NCBI GenBank assembly: GCA_030653385.1
Contig: JAURZM010000048.1
Coordinates: forward strand, 310,001 to 374,000
Source of the DNA: Rubrivivax sp.
Lineage (GTDB): Bacteria; Pseudomonadota; Gammaproteobacteria; Burkholderiales; Burkholderiaceae_C
Length of the DNA: 64,000 nucleotides
Reading direction: 5' to 3'
Part shown: one piece after another, positions 26,421 through 34,884 of the stretch
How positions within the stretch are numbered: position 1 is the first letter of the stretch
How the letters are laid out: each line of letters opens with the position of its first letter
Made by a program: the position numbers and the translations under genes
The notes under the pieces: model-generated
Database searches by the model: none
Seen by the model: only the letters and a program-made list of their open reading frames with translations
Told to the model about the DNA's origin: nothing

Positions 26421-28814
26421 TCAGAAAGTGAACTTCAAGGTCGCGCGTGCGCTGCGGCCGTTGATGGAGCGCGCGATGTAGAGCGGGTTGTTCACCAGGT
26501 TGCCTTGCCCTTCGGCCTCGGTGTAGCCGACCGTGTTGAACAGGTTGTTCACGCCCAGCTGGAACGTCGCGCTGTCGGTAAAGGCCCAGTTGACGAAGGC
26601 GTTGACGACCTGGAACGCGGGCAGCACCACCTGGTTGTCGTTCTGCGCATAGCTCTTTGTCGTGCCGATGAGTGCACCGCCGATCTCGAAGTTGCCCAGG
26701 CTGTAGGTGGGCGAGACCTGCCACACGAGGTCGGCCTGGCGCCGCGGCGTCTTGCCGGCGTTGGGGCCGGAACTGACTTCGGCATCGGTCAGCGTGGCCC
26801 CCGCGTTCAGGCGCAGCGCGCCCATGCGCCAGCCGATCTCGGCCTCGAGACCGCGCGACTGGTACGAGTCCGCCAGGGTGGTGCGGGTGGTGATCTCGAA
26901 GCCAGCGCCCTCACGTGTCTTGGCCATGAATGCGGTGACGAAGGCCGACAGGCCGCCGTGGCGCCACTTCACGCCAGCTTCGTACTGGTCGATCTCGTTG
27001 ACTGGGTAGGGATTGGCACCGGTAGCAACGGCCGAGTCGCCGAGCACGCGGTCGGGGGACTTCCATGACGAGCCCTTGCTGGCGCGGCCGAACAGCGCCA
27101 GCTGGCGGCTGAGCTCGTAGTTGGCGCCAAGCGACCAGCTGGTGGCGCTGGTCTTGTAGGCCACGCGGGTGGCGCCCGCGCGGTCCCAGACACCGCTGGT
27201 GCCGACGTCTTCCATGTAGAAGCCGCTGCCGCGCTGGCTGTCGCGACGCAGGCTGGCGTCCACGGTCAGCGGACCCTGCTCCCAGCTGAGCGCCGCGTAG
27301 GGCGCGGTGGCGGTGATGTCGTAGTCGAAGCTGCGCACGCAGCATCCACCCCAGGTGAGGGTGCCAGGCGCAGCCGGCAGGTTGGTGGTGTTGCCCGCGT
27401 TGTCGAGCAGCCGCGCACCATCACCCTGCAGGCTGATGTTGTAGCGGTTCCAGTACCAGGTCTGGGCAATGCTCTGGCGCCCGGTGAACAGGCCACCCGT
27501 CAGCGTCAGCTTGGCTCCCTCGCCGAGCGCCAAGGTCTTCGACAGCCGGGTGTCATTGAACACGTTGCCCATGTCGTCGAGCGAGGTGTTGAAGATGTGG
27601 GCCGAAAACGCCGGCGTGCTGCCGGTGTACTGGTTCGCACCGTTGGCGGGATCGGTGGGCGCGGCACCGGCCGGAAACACGCCCAGGAAGCGACCGTCGA
27701 TGCTGCTGCGGCGGAAACGGTTGCTCAGGCTGAAGCCATCGCCCAGGTCCACCTGCGCCTCGACGCCGATGCTGTTCACACGCACCTGCAGGCCGTCGGC
27801 AGGCTTGGTCATCTGCGGGTTGCCGTGGCGGTCGATGACGGAGTCCTGCGCGAAGTTGCTGTTCACAAAAAACGCCGTGCGTGGGTCGACGCCCGGAATT
27901 TCCTCGATCGTGTTGCCGTTCAGGCGCACCGGAACCGGCAGGTAGGTGGGCGTGCGGTCGTTGAGCTGCTTCAGGCTCACCCGCACGTAGCCGCGATCGA
28001 ACTCCTGCGTCAGCGACAGGCGCAGCTGGCCGCCGTCCTCGGTCTCCACGTTGGTGTTGCGCACGCCCTCGCCGATGCGCTGGAAGCCGGCGATCTGCAG
28101 GCGGGTGCGTGCCCCCAGCGCGGCGCCAAAGTCGAAGTCGAGCCGGTTCTGCCGGTGATCGAGCCCCATCGTGAGCGCGGCCGAGCCCCCGTTCGTGCGG
28201 CCGGTCTTGGAAATGAAGTTGACGATGGCGCCCGAGGCGTTGGTCGACAGCGTGGCCGACGAGCCGCCGCGCAGCACGTCGATGCCGTCGAGCATGCCGT
28301 CGGCACGCACAAACTGGTCGGCAGTGGCAAACGAGATGTCACCGAACAGCAACACCGGCAGACCGTCTTCCTGCAGTTGCACATAGCGGCCGCCGCCATC
28401 GGACATGGGCAAGCCGCGCACACCCAGGTTGGCGTTGCCTTCGCCGCCCGTGCTCTCGGCGCGCAGGCCGGGCACGGCGCGCAGCACCTCGGTGGCGCTG
28501 GCGGCCACGCTGCGGGCCATCTGTTCGCTGTCGATGTTGGACACCGACACACTCTGCTTGAACTTGCTGCGCAGCACCGTGCTACCGGTGACGACGACGC
28601 GCTCGAGGTTCAGGCCTTCGCCGCGGGCGTCGGCGGCGGGCAAGGTGGTTGCGCCAGGCGTTGCGGGTGCAGCTACTGCTGCCGGCCTGGCGGCGTCGGC
28701 TTGGGCCACCACGGCGGCCTCCGTCGCCGGGGCGCCTTGTGCCAGGCATTGGGCGAATGGCATCAATGCGAGCGCGGCGGCCAGCGCAATGGGATGGGGC
28801 TTACAGGTTGACAT
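26421..28814 (-). CDS. TonB-dependent outer-membrane receptor, probable sucrose uptake
   Basis: A 797-residue outer-membrane gated porin. Signal peptide (residues 1-27, ending AQCLAQG), a TonB-box-like LERVVVTGS around residue 70, plug domain (VLRAVPGLRAES, then DGIDVLRGGSSATLSTNASG) and a beta barrel ending in the expected aromatic residue (KFTF). ATG 28814 has GGAG about 9 nt upstream. First structural gene of the sucrose operon, with the fructokinase 16 bp downstream. TonB receptors of this kind (SuxA-like) allow high-affinity sucrose scavenging in Xanthomonas and Caulobacter; that substrate is inferred here from the operon. Confidence 0.94.
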   Translation of the reverse strand: MSTCKPHPIALAAALALMPFAQCLAQGAPATEAAVVAQADAARPAAVAAPATPGATTLPAADARGEGLNLERVVVTGSTVLRSKFKQSVSVSNIDSEQMARSVAASATEVLRAVPGLRAESTGGEGNANLGVRGLPMSDGGGRYVQLQEDGLPVLLFGDISFATADQFVRADGMLDGIDVLRGGSSATLSTNASGAIVNFISKTGRTNGGSAALTMGLDHRQNRLDFDFGAALGARTRLQIAGFQRIGEGVRNTNVETEDGGQLRLSLTQEFDRGYVRVSLKQLNDRTPTYLPVPVRLNGNTIEEIPGVDPRTAFFVNSNFAQDSVIDRHGNPQMTKPADGLQVRVNSIGVEAQVDLGDGFSLSNRFRRSSIDGRFLGVFPAGAAPTDPANGANQYTGSTPAFSAHIFNTSLDDMGNVFNDTRLSKTLALGEGAKLTLTGGLFTGRQSIAQTWYWNRYNISLQGDGARLLDNAGNTTNLPAAPGTLTWGGCCVRSFDYDITATAPYAALSWEQGPLTVDASLRRDSQRGSGFYMEDVGTSGVWDRAGATRVAYKTSATSWSLGANYELSRQLALFGRASKGSSWKSPDRVLGDSAVATGANPYPVNEIDQYEAGVKWRHGGLSAFVTAFMAKTREGAGFEITTRTTLADSYQSRGLEAEIGWRMGALRLNAGATLTDAEVSSGPNAGKTPRRQADLVWQVSPTYSLGNFEIGGALIGTTKSYAQNDNQVVLPAFQVVNAFVNWAFTDSATFQLGVNNLFNTVGYTEAEGQGNLVNNPLYIARSINGRSARATLKFTF

Positions 28815-28891
28815 GGGCTGGTCTCCAGGGGCTGGCGGGCTCTCTGCCCGTTCTTGAATCGGATGTGTCGTCGCTGACTGCAACGGCCTTG

Positions 28892-28920
28892 AGTATTGAG
28901 TTGACTGCAATCGATTGCAA
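28892..28920 (-). promoter_or_regulatory. predicted promoter of the sucrose operon
   Basis: On the minus strand, TTGCAA (28920-28915) and AATACT (28897-28892) are spaced by 17 bp, a fair sigma-70 pair 78 bp upstream of the receptor gene. The -35 hexamer lies inside the palindrome at 28906-28919, so a bound repressor would block RNA polymerase. Confidence 0.6.
28906..28919. promoter_or_regulatory. LacI-type operator in the sucrose promoter
   Basis: TGCAATCGATTGCA is a perfect 14-bp palindrome with a central CG, the usual form for LacI/GalR-family operators. It overlaps the predicted -35 hexamer and lies between the receptor gene and the adjacent LacI-family regulator gene. Confidence 0.75.
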
Positions 28921-28964
28921 ACAGGTGTTTTCCACTACATCCCTGGAAACTGCAACAGAACCTG

Positions 28965-28974
28965 CAAACGTTTG
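28965..28974. promoter_or_regulatory. second LacI-like palindrome
   Basis: CAAACGTTTG, a perfect 10-bp palindrome with central CG, lies 45 bp further from the receptor gene (just 7 bp after the regulator stop). It shares the TGCAAnCG half-site pattern of the first operator and may be an auxiliary site for looping. Confidence 0.5.
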
Positions 28975-28981
28975 ATGCTGA

Positions 28982-30019
28982 TCAGGCAGCCGCTACTGCG
29001 GGCGCGCTGGCACGTGTCACCAGGTGCACCGGCAGGGTCCGCGGCGCCACTGCCTCGCCGCGCAGCTGCGCCAGCAGCGCCTCGACGAGTTCCTCGCCGG
29101 CCAGCAGCACCGGCTGGTGCACACTGGTCAGCGGAGGCTCGGTGTAAGTGGCGATGGGCATGTCGTCGTAGCCCACCACGGCCACGTCGCCCGGCACCGT
29201 GTGACCGGCGGCGCGCAAGGCCTGCACGGCCTGCACGGCCATCAGGTCGCTGCAGGCCGCGAGGCCATCGAAGTCAACGCCAAGGGCCATGCGCTCATCG
29301 AACCTGGCGCGTGCGCCAATGGCTTCGAAGGGCACCATCAGTTCCAACGCCGGATCGGGTTCGATGCCCGCTTCGCGCAAGGCCTGGCGCCAGCCTTCGC
29401 GCCGCAAGTCGACCTCGGGCAACCGCGCATCCCCTGCGAACAGCACGCGTCGCCGCCCAAGACCCAGCAGATGGCGCGTGGCAAGCAGGCCACCCATGAC
29501 GTTGTCGCCGCCCACGCTGCAATACAGCTGACGTGCAAGTTGCCCGCCCCACACCACCAGCGGCAGCCGCCGCGCCGCCAGCGCGTTGAGCTGGTCGTGG
29601 TGCCGCCATTGGCCGACGACCACCAGGCCAATGGCCTTGCCTCCCTCGACCAGCGCCGCCGCGCTGTCCAGCGAATCGGCATCCACCCGTGACAGCAGCA
29701 TGTCGTAGCCGCGGTCGGTCAGCGCGTCGGCCAGCGCGCCGACCAGGGACAGGAAAAACGGATCGGAGATGTGTTGCCGCACCTTCGCGTCGTAAGGCAC
29801 GACAACCGCGATGGTCTGGTTCTTTTGCAGCCGCAGGTTCTGCGCGCCGATGTTGATGCTGTAGTTCAGCGAACGCGCCAGCTCGACGATGCGACCGCGC
29901 GTCTCGGCGTTGATCGCCAAGTTGCCGGCCAATGCACGCGACACGGTGGACACCGACACGCCCGCGAGTCGGGCAATGTCGGCCATCTGCAGGCGCTTCT
30001 TTCCGGCCTCAGTGGCCAT
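28982..30019 (-). CDS. LacI-family transcriptional regulator of the sucrose locus
   Basis: 345 residues: N-terminal helix-turn-helix (MADIARLAGVSVSTVSRALA, residues 12-31) with hinge helix (GAQNLRLQKNQTIAVVVP region) and a periplasmic-binding-protein-like effector domain. It lies directly upstream of, and on the same strand as, the receptor-kinase-transporter-phosphorylase operon and faces two palindromes of the LacI-operator type, so it most likely represses the operon until sucrose or a derivative binds. Whether it also represses itself is not evident; no palindrome is seen upstream of its own ATG. Confidence 0.93.
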   Translation of the reverse strand: MATEAGKKRLQMADIARLAGVSVSTVSRALAGNLAINAETRGRIVELARSLNYSINIGAQNLRLQKNQTIAVVVPYDAKVRQHISDPFFLSLVGALADALTDRGYDMLLSRVDADSLDSAAALVEGGKAIGLVVVGQWRHHDQLNALAARRLPLVVWGGQLARQLYCSVGGDNVMGGLLATRHLLGLGRRRVLFAGDARLPEVDLRREGWRQALREAGIEPDPALELMVPFEAIGARARFDERMALGVDFDGLAACSDLMAVQAVQALRAAGHTVPGDVAVVGYDDMPIATYTEPPLTSVHQPVLLAGEELVEALLAQLRGEAVAPRTLPVHLVTRASAPAVAAA

Positions 30020-30118
30020 GGCCGCTCGAAGAAGGCATCCCCTTCATGTCACACCGGCGGACCGCGGCCCTCCAGGCGCAGATGGTGTGAACCACCATCC
30101 TCCGCCCAAGCCGGCCAT

Positions 30119-30508
30119 TCAATGCAGCGGCCCTTGCCGCCCCGGCCCGCGAGGTGTGCCGGGCGCAGCAGCGCCCTCGGCCTTGGCCAACATGTCCTTG
30201 GGCGCCACGCCGGCAAACAGCGCGGCGGCACGCACCTTGATCTCCAGCAGTTCGGTCGCGCTGACCGAGTACTGGCCGGTGGTCTTGTTCACGTGCACGC
30301 TGAACTCCACGTCCTTGCCGTTGTTGGACAGCACGCCGCTGGTGAACTCGTAATCGTCGCTTTCCCACGGGAAGCCTTGCATGTCGGCGTCGTAGTCGAC
30401 GTATTCGACACGGTGGATCTCGCCGCTGGCCAGGTTCAACAACGCGGTGGCGGTGATCACCTCGTCTGAGAGTTCATCGGTGACGGTGATCGGTACTTTC
30501 AGGTCCAC
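30119..30508 (-). CDS. conserved hypothetical protein
   Basis: 129 residues from GTG 30508, chosen because GAGGAAG stands 5 nt before it; upstream extension in the same frame is GC-rich low-information sequence. The protein has no signal peptide or membrane span. It is acidic and beta-rich (LKVPITVTDELSDEVITATA, then IHRVEYVDYDADMQGFPWES), with a helical C-terminal part (ATELLEIKVRAAALFAG) and a Gly/Pro tail. I do not recognise the family. It lies between the sucrose regulator and polA. Confidence 0.75.
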   Translation of the reverse strand: MDLKVPITVTDELSDEVITATALLNLASGEIHRVEYVDYDADMQGFPWESDDYEFTSGVLSNNGKDVEFSVHVNKTTGQYSVSATELLEIKVRAAALFAGVAPKDMLAKAEGAAAPGTPRGPGRQGPLH

Positions 30509-30610
30509 GGGGTCTTCCTCGGCCAGCAAAGGCTGCGATTCTGCACGCAGGCGGCAAAGCCCTGGACGAAGCACCAACGACCCCACGCGCCACACGACCC
30601 ACACGACCCG

Positions 30611-30694
30611 GCTTCCCCCGACGGATCCGGCTCCGCCGGGCCGTACGGGGAGCACCCCCCTCGGGGGGTAGCGAGCGAGAGCGAGCTTGGGGGC
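30611..30694. repeat. 84-bp intergenic repeat, copy 1
   Basis: This segment is the reverse complement of 35725-35808 with only scattered mismatches over the same 84-bp length. It contains a C-run/G-run palindrome (CCCCCC-T-CGGGGGG) and the GCGAGCGAGAGCGAGCTTGG arm. It lies just after the polA stop codon, so it may also act as a transcription terminator. Confidence 0.85.
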
Positions 30695-30700
30695 CTCAAG

Positions 30701-33478
30701 TCAATGAGCTTGGTCCCAGTTCGGGCCGATGCCGACTTCGGCCAACAGCGGCACCTTCATCTGCGCCACACCGGCCATCAGGCGCGGAACGGCTTCCTTC
30801 GCCCAAGCCAGTTCGGCATCGGGCACTTCCAGCACCAGTTCATCGTGCACCTGCATCACCATGCGCGTGGCGCGCTGCTCGCTGTCCAGCGCCTGCTGCA
30901 CGGCAATCATCGCCAGCTTGATGAGGTCGGCCGCGGTGCCCTGCATCGGCGCGTTGATGGCCTGGCGTTCGGCGCCGGCCTTGCGCGGGCCGTTGCCGCC
31001 GTTGATCTCGGGCAGGTAGATGCGGCGGCCGAACATTGTCTGCACATAGCCCTTCTGCACCGCGCCGGCCTTGGTGTCTTCCATGTAGCGCTTGACGCCG
31101 GCAAAACGCAAAAAGTACTTGTCGATGAACGCCTTGGCCGCCTTTTGTTCGATGCCCAGGTTGCTGGCCAGGCCAAACGCGCCCATGCCGTAGATGAGGC
31201 CGAAGTTGATGACCTTGGCGTATCGACGCTGCTCGCTGCTGACCTCTTCCACCGGCGTGCCGAACACCTCGCTGGCGGTCGCCTTGTGCACGTCCAGACC
31301 CCGTTCGAAGGCACGCAGCAGTGCCGGGTCTTCACTGATGTGGGCCATGATGCGCAGCTCGATCTGGCTGTAGTCGGCGCTCATGATCACGTGGCCCGGC
31401 GGCGCGATGAAGGCCTCGCGCACGCGCCGGCCTTCGGCGGTGCGGATGGGGATGTTCTGCAGGTTGGGGTCGTTGCTGGACAGCCGCCCCGTGACCGCCA
31501 CCGCCTGCGCGTAGTTGGTGTGCACACGGCCCGTGGCCGGGTTCACCATCAGCGGCAGCTTGTCGGTGTAGGTGCCCTTCAGCTTGGCCAGGCTGCGGTG
31601 CTCCAGGATGCGCGCCGGCAGCGGGTAGTCGGCCGCCAGTTCGGCCAGCACCTCTTCGTCGGTGCTGGGCGCGCCGGTGGCGGTTTTTTTCTTCACCGGC
31701 AGGCCCAGCTTGGTGAAGAGGATGTCGCCGATCTGCTTCGGCGAACCCATGTTGAAGGGCTGGCCGGCAATGGCGTAGGCCTCTTGCTCCAGCGCCACCA
31801 TGCGTTCGGCCAGCGCCTGGCTCTGCCTGGCCAGCACAACGGCGTCGATCAACACACCATGGCGCTCGACACGCTGCAGCACCACGCTGACGGGCATCTC
31901 GATCTGCTCGTAGACATAGCGCATGCCGGCGTCGGCTTCGATGCCGGGCCACAGCCTGCCGTGCACCTGCAGCGCCATCTCGCTGTCTTCGCCGCTGTAG
32001 GTGGTGGCCCGGGCCACGTCGACCTGGGCAAAGGAAATCTGGTTGGCGCCCTTGCCACACAGGTCTTCGTAGCTCAGGCCCTTGCGGCCCAGGTGGCGGT
32101 CGGCCAGCGATTCCAGGCTGTGCTTGAGGTGCGCTTCGAGCACATAACTCTGCAACATGGTGTCATGCAGGTAGCCCTGCACCGTGATGCCGGCGTTGGC
32201 AAACACGTGCAGGTCGTACTTGATGTTCTGGCCCAGCTTGGCGCGGCTCTTGTCTTCCAGCCACGGCCGCAGCCGGGCCAGCACGTCGACCAGCGGCAGC
32301 TGCTCGGGTGCGTCGGGGTAGCTGTGGGCCAGCGGGATGTAGGCCGCACGGCCCGGTTCGGTGGCCAGGCTGATGCCCACGATGCGTGCCTGCATGTGGT
32401 CCAGGCTGTCGGTTTCGGTGTCGATGGCCACCAGGGGCGCGGCCTGCACCTGCAGCAGCCAGGCGTCGAAACGGTCCCAGGTGGTGACGGTTTCGTATTC
32501 GCGGGCGGGTGCGTTGACGGGTGCGGCGGCAGCTTCGGCAAACAGGTCGCCGGTGTCCGTGGGCGGTGGCACCTGGCCCGCCACCACGGCAGCACTTTCG
32601 AGTTCCTTGCGCCAGGTGCGAAAGCCGTAACGCTGGTAGAAGTCCAGCAGGCCGGGGCGGTCTTCGGGCCGCAGGGCCAGCGCTTCCAGCGCCGGCCAGC
32701 CGTTCACCTGCCCCAGCAGGTCGCAGTCGGTCACCACCGTGATCAGCTTGCGCCCGGTGGGCAGCCAGTCCAGCGCCTTGCGCAGGTTCTCGCCGGCCAC
32801 GCCCTTGATGCTGTCGGCGGCAGCCATCACCCCGTCCAGGCTGCCGAAGTCGGCAATCCACTTCGCCGCCGTCTTGGGGCCGACTTTGTCGACACCGGGC
32901 ACGTTGTCCACCGTGTCGCCGATCAGCGTGAGGTAGTCGATGATGCGGTCGGGCGGCACACCGAACTTGGCCTTCACGCCTTCGATGTCCAGCTTCTCCG
33001 GCGGCTTGGCCATGGTGTTGATCAGCGTCACGTCGGCCGTCACCAGTTGCGCCAGGTCCTTGTCGCCGGTGCTGATGAGCACCTGGTGGCCACCGGCTGC
33101 CGCTACCCGAGCCAGCGTGCCGATGGCGTCATCGGCTTCGATGCCGGGCACTTCCAGCACCGGCCAGCCGAGCAGGCGCACGACCTCGTGGATGGGTTCG
33201 ATCTGCTGGCGCAGCGCGTCGGGCATGGGCGCACGCTGGGCCTTGTACTCGGGGTACCAGTCGTCACGGAAAGTGGGGCCCTTGGCATCAAAGACACACA
33301 CCGCGTGTTCGGCCGGGAAACGGTCGCGCAGCCACTTCATCATGGCCACCATGCCATGCAGCGCACCGGTGGGGAAACCGTCGCTGCTGCGCAGGTCGGG
33401 CATGGCGTGGTAGGCACGGTACAGGTAGCTGGAACCGTCGACCAGCAACATCAGACCGGGTGTTTTTGCTTCGTTCAT
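30701..33478 (-). CDS. polA: DNA polymerase I
   Basis: 925 residues, with all three domains: 5'-3' exonuclease (residues about 8-300, LLVDGSSYLYRAYHAM and ISTGDKDLAQLV), 3'-5' exonuclease (VAIDTETDSLDHM near residue 320, proofreading Asp/Glu present) and the polymerase A domain with SADYSQIELRIMAHIS (motif A), the O helix around RRYAKVINFGLIYGMGAFGL (motif B) and MQVHDELVLEVP (motif C). ATG 33478 (MNEAKTPG) is chosen; the frame stays open upstream only by chance. CACAAT 6 nt before the ATG may be a -10 giving a leaderless mRNA. Confidence 0.98.
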   Translation of the reverse strand: MNEAKTPGLMLLVDGSSYLYRAYHAMPDLRSSDGFPTGALHGMVAMMKWLRDRFPAEHAVCVFDAKGPTFRDDWYPEYKAQRAPMPDALRQQIEPIHEVVRLLGWPVLEVPGIEADDAIGTLARVAAAGGHQVLISTGDKDLAQLVTADVTLINTMAKPPEKLDIEGVKAKFGVPPDRIIDYLTLIGDTVDNVPGVDKVGPKTAAKWIADFGSLDGVMAAADSIKGVAGENLRKALDWLPTGRKLITVVTDCDLLGQVNGWPALEALALRPEDRPGLLDFYQRYGFRTWRKELESAAVVAGQVPPPTDTGDLFAEAAAAPVNAPAREYETVTTWDRFDAWLLQVQAAPLVAIDTETDSLDHMQARIVGISLATEPGRAAYIPLAHSYPDAPEQLPLVDVLARLRPWLEDKSRAKLGQNIKYDLHVFANAGITVQGYLHDTMLQSYVLEAHLKHSLESLADRHLGRKGLSYEDLCGKGANQISFAQVDVARATTYSGEDSEMALQVHGRLWPGIEADAGMRYVYEQIEMPVSVVLQRVERHGVLIDAVVLARQSQALAERMVALEQEAYAIAGQPFNMGSPKQIGDILFTKLGLPVKKKTATGAPSTDEEVLAELAADYPLPARILEHRSLAKLKGTYTDKLPLMVNPATGRVHTNYAQAVAVTGRLSSNDPNLQNIPIRTAEGRRVREAFIAPPGHVIMSADYSQIELRIMAHISEDPALLRAFERGLDVHKATASEVFGTPVEEVSSEQRRYAKVINFGLIYGMGAFGLASNLGIEQKAAKAFIDKYFLRFAGVKRYMEDTKAGAVQKGYVQTMFGRRIYLPEINGGNGPRKAGAERQAINAPMQGTAADLIKLAMIAVQQALDSEQRATRMVMQVHDELVLEVPDAELAWAKEAVPRLMAGVAQMKVPLLAEVGIGPNWDQAH

Positions 33479-33484
33479 GCGGGG

Positions 33485-33490
33485 ATTGTG
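33485..33490 (-). promoter_or_regulatory. possible -10 hexamer of polA
   Basis: CACAAT on the minus strand (4 of 6 to TATAAT) is separated from the polA ATG by 6 nt. The whole divergent gap between polA and the next gene is only 55 bp, so the two promoters must overlap. No clear -35 on either strand. Confidence 0.4.
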
Positions 33491-33520
33491 GCGCGCGGAC
33501 TTGGCGCCTGGCGCCCTGCG

Positions 33521-33526
33521 TAGAAT
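33521..33526 (+). promoter_or_regulatory. -10 hexamer of the small exported-protein gene
   Basis: TAGAAT (5 of 6) ends 7 nt before the ATG at 33534, implying a leaderless or 1-nt-leader transcript. No Shine-Dalgarno is visible. Confidence 0.5.
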
Positions 33527-33533
33527 CCCGCAG

Positions 33534-33893
33534 ATGAGCTTTTTCCATCGCGCCGCTGCCAGTCTCAGCCTGGCACTGGCCTGCAGCGCCGGCGCCTGGG
33601 CCCAGGCGCCTCGTCCGCCGGTGCTGGCTTCGGCCCAGGCGCCCGAAGCGGCCGCGTCGGCAGTTGCAGCGGCCACGAAGGCCCAGCCCCATGTCGTGGT
33701 GATCGAGGACGATGGCGTGCGCATCGAAGAAGTGCGCGACGCCCGCCGCGGCGGCGCCGCCCAGCGCATCACCGTGCAGAGCAAGCTCGGCCAGGTGCGG
33801 GCCTACGAGATCATGGTGGCACCCGCCGGGCGCGACCCCTCGCAGGGCCGTGGCAACGCCGGCCGGCACGCCTGGTCGATTTTCTCTTTCTAG
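33534..33893 (+). CDS. small exported protein, DUF2782-like
   Basis: 119 residues. Signal peptide (FFHRAAASLSLALACSAGAWAQ), an Ala-rich stretch and a short conserved domain (VVVIEDDGVRIEEVRDARRG, then VRAYEIMVAP). The position between polA and thrB is that of the DUF2782 family in many beta- and gammaproteobacteria, and the EDDGVRIEE core fits, but assignment is from memory and context. Role unknown. ATG 33534 is chosen for the signal peptide; it stops 8 bp before thrB. Confidence 0.78.
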   Translation: MSFFHRAAASLSLALACSAGAWAQAPRPPVLASAQAPEAAASAVAAATKAQPHVVVIEDDGVRIEEVRDARRGGAAQRITVQSKLGQVRAYEIMVAPAGRDPSQGRGNAGRHAWSIFSF

Positions 33894-33901
33894 ACCGCAA
33901 G

Positions 33902-34870
33902 ATGGCGGTTTACACCGAAGTCGGTTTCGACGAGGCCGACACGCTGTTGCAGCGCCTGGGGCTGGGCGCGCTGACTGACCTGCAGGGCATCCGTTCGGGC
34001 ATCGAAAACACCAACTACTACGCCAGCACCGTGCGCGGGCAATGGGTGCTGACGCTTTTTGAACGCCTGCCCGCCGAACAGTTGCCCTACTACCTGCAGC
34101 TGATGCAGCACCTGGCCGCCCATGGCGTGCCCGTGCCGGCGCCGCAGGCGGGCGCCGACGGCGGGCTGGTGCACCCGGTGGCGGGCAAGCCGGCCGCCGT
34201 GGTCACGCGCCTGCCGGGCAGCCACCGCCTGCTGCCCGACACCGATCACGCGGCGCAGGTGGGGCAGATGCTGGCACGCATGCACGTAGCCGGCGCCAGC
34301 TTCAAGCCGCAGCAGCCGCACCTGCGCGGCCTGGACTGGTGGCTGCAGACCGCGCCGGCCCTGCGCCCCCACCTCGCCAGCGCCCAGGCGCAGCTTCTGG
34401 ACGAAGAGCTGGCCTTCCAGCAGCACCTGGCGGCTTCGCCCGCCGGGCGGGCGCTGCCACGTGGGCCCATCCATGCCGACCTGTTCCGCGACAACGTGAT
34501 GTTCGACGACACGGCCGGGCCGGACCGGCTTTGCGGTTTTTTCGACTTCTACTTCGCCGGCACCGACATGCTGCTCTTCGACGTGGCGGTGTGTTTGAAC
34601 GACTGGTGTGCCGACCTGCACAGCGGCGCGCTCGACGACCGGCGCGCGGCTGCTTTTGTGCAGGCCTACCACCAGGAACGGCCCCTCAGCCACGGCGAAG
34701 TGCGCGCCTTGCCGGCGCTGCTGCGGGCTGCCGCACTGCGCTTCTGGATCAGCCGCCTGTGGGACTGGCACCTGCCCCGCAGCGCCGCGCTGCTGCAGCC
34801 CAAGGACCCCGGCCAGTTCGAACGTGTGCTGCGCTCACGCATCGCCAACCCCTGGCACCCACCGGTCTGA
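33902..34870 (+). CDS. thrB: homoserine kinase, aminoglycoside-kinase fold type
   Basis: 322 residues; phosphorylates homoserine in threonine synthesis. Starts MAVYTEVGFDEADTLLQRL as in the Pseudomonas/Burkholderia ThrB type, which belongs to the choline/aminoglycoside kinase fold and not the GHMP fold of E. coli ThrB. Key elements: GIENTNYYA near residue 35, the catalytic-loop-like HADLFRDNVMF (about 193-203) and the metal-binding FFDFYFAGTD. It is 8 bp downstream of the small exported-protein gene, so probably in the same transcript. Confidence 0.95.
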   Translation: MAVYTEVGFDEADTLLQRLGLGALTDLQGIRSGIENTNYYASTVRGQWVLTLFERLPAEQLPYYLQLMQHLAAHGVPVPAPQAGADGGLVHPVAGKPAAVVTRLPGSHRLLPDTDHAAQVGQMLARMHVAGASFKPQQPHLRGLDWWLQTAPALRPHLASAQAQLLDEELAFQQHLAASPAGRALPRGPIHADLFRDNVMFDDTAGPDRLCGFFDFYFAGTDMLLFDVAVCLNDWCADLHSGALDDRRAAAFVQAYHQERPLSHGEVRALPALLRAAALRFWISRLWDWHLPRSAALLQPKDPGQFERVLRSRIANPWHPPV

Positions 34871-34884
34871 TCCACTCCCAAGCC

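Noticed and set aside
30541..30610. Short CACACGACC direct repeat upstream of the 84-bp repeat
   Set aside because: Only two copies of 9 bp; too little to call an element.
30704..33523. A 939-codon plus-strand open frame opposite polA
   Set aside because: Antisense shadow of polA with skewed composition and no domain; long open antisense frames are common at this GC content.
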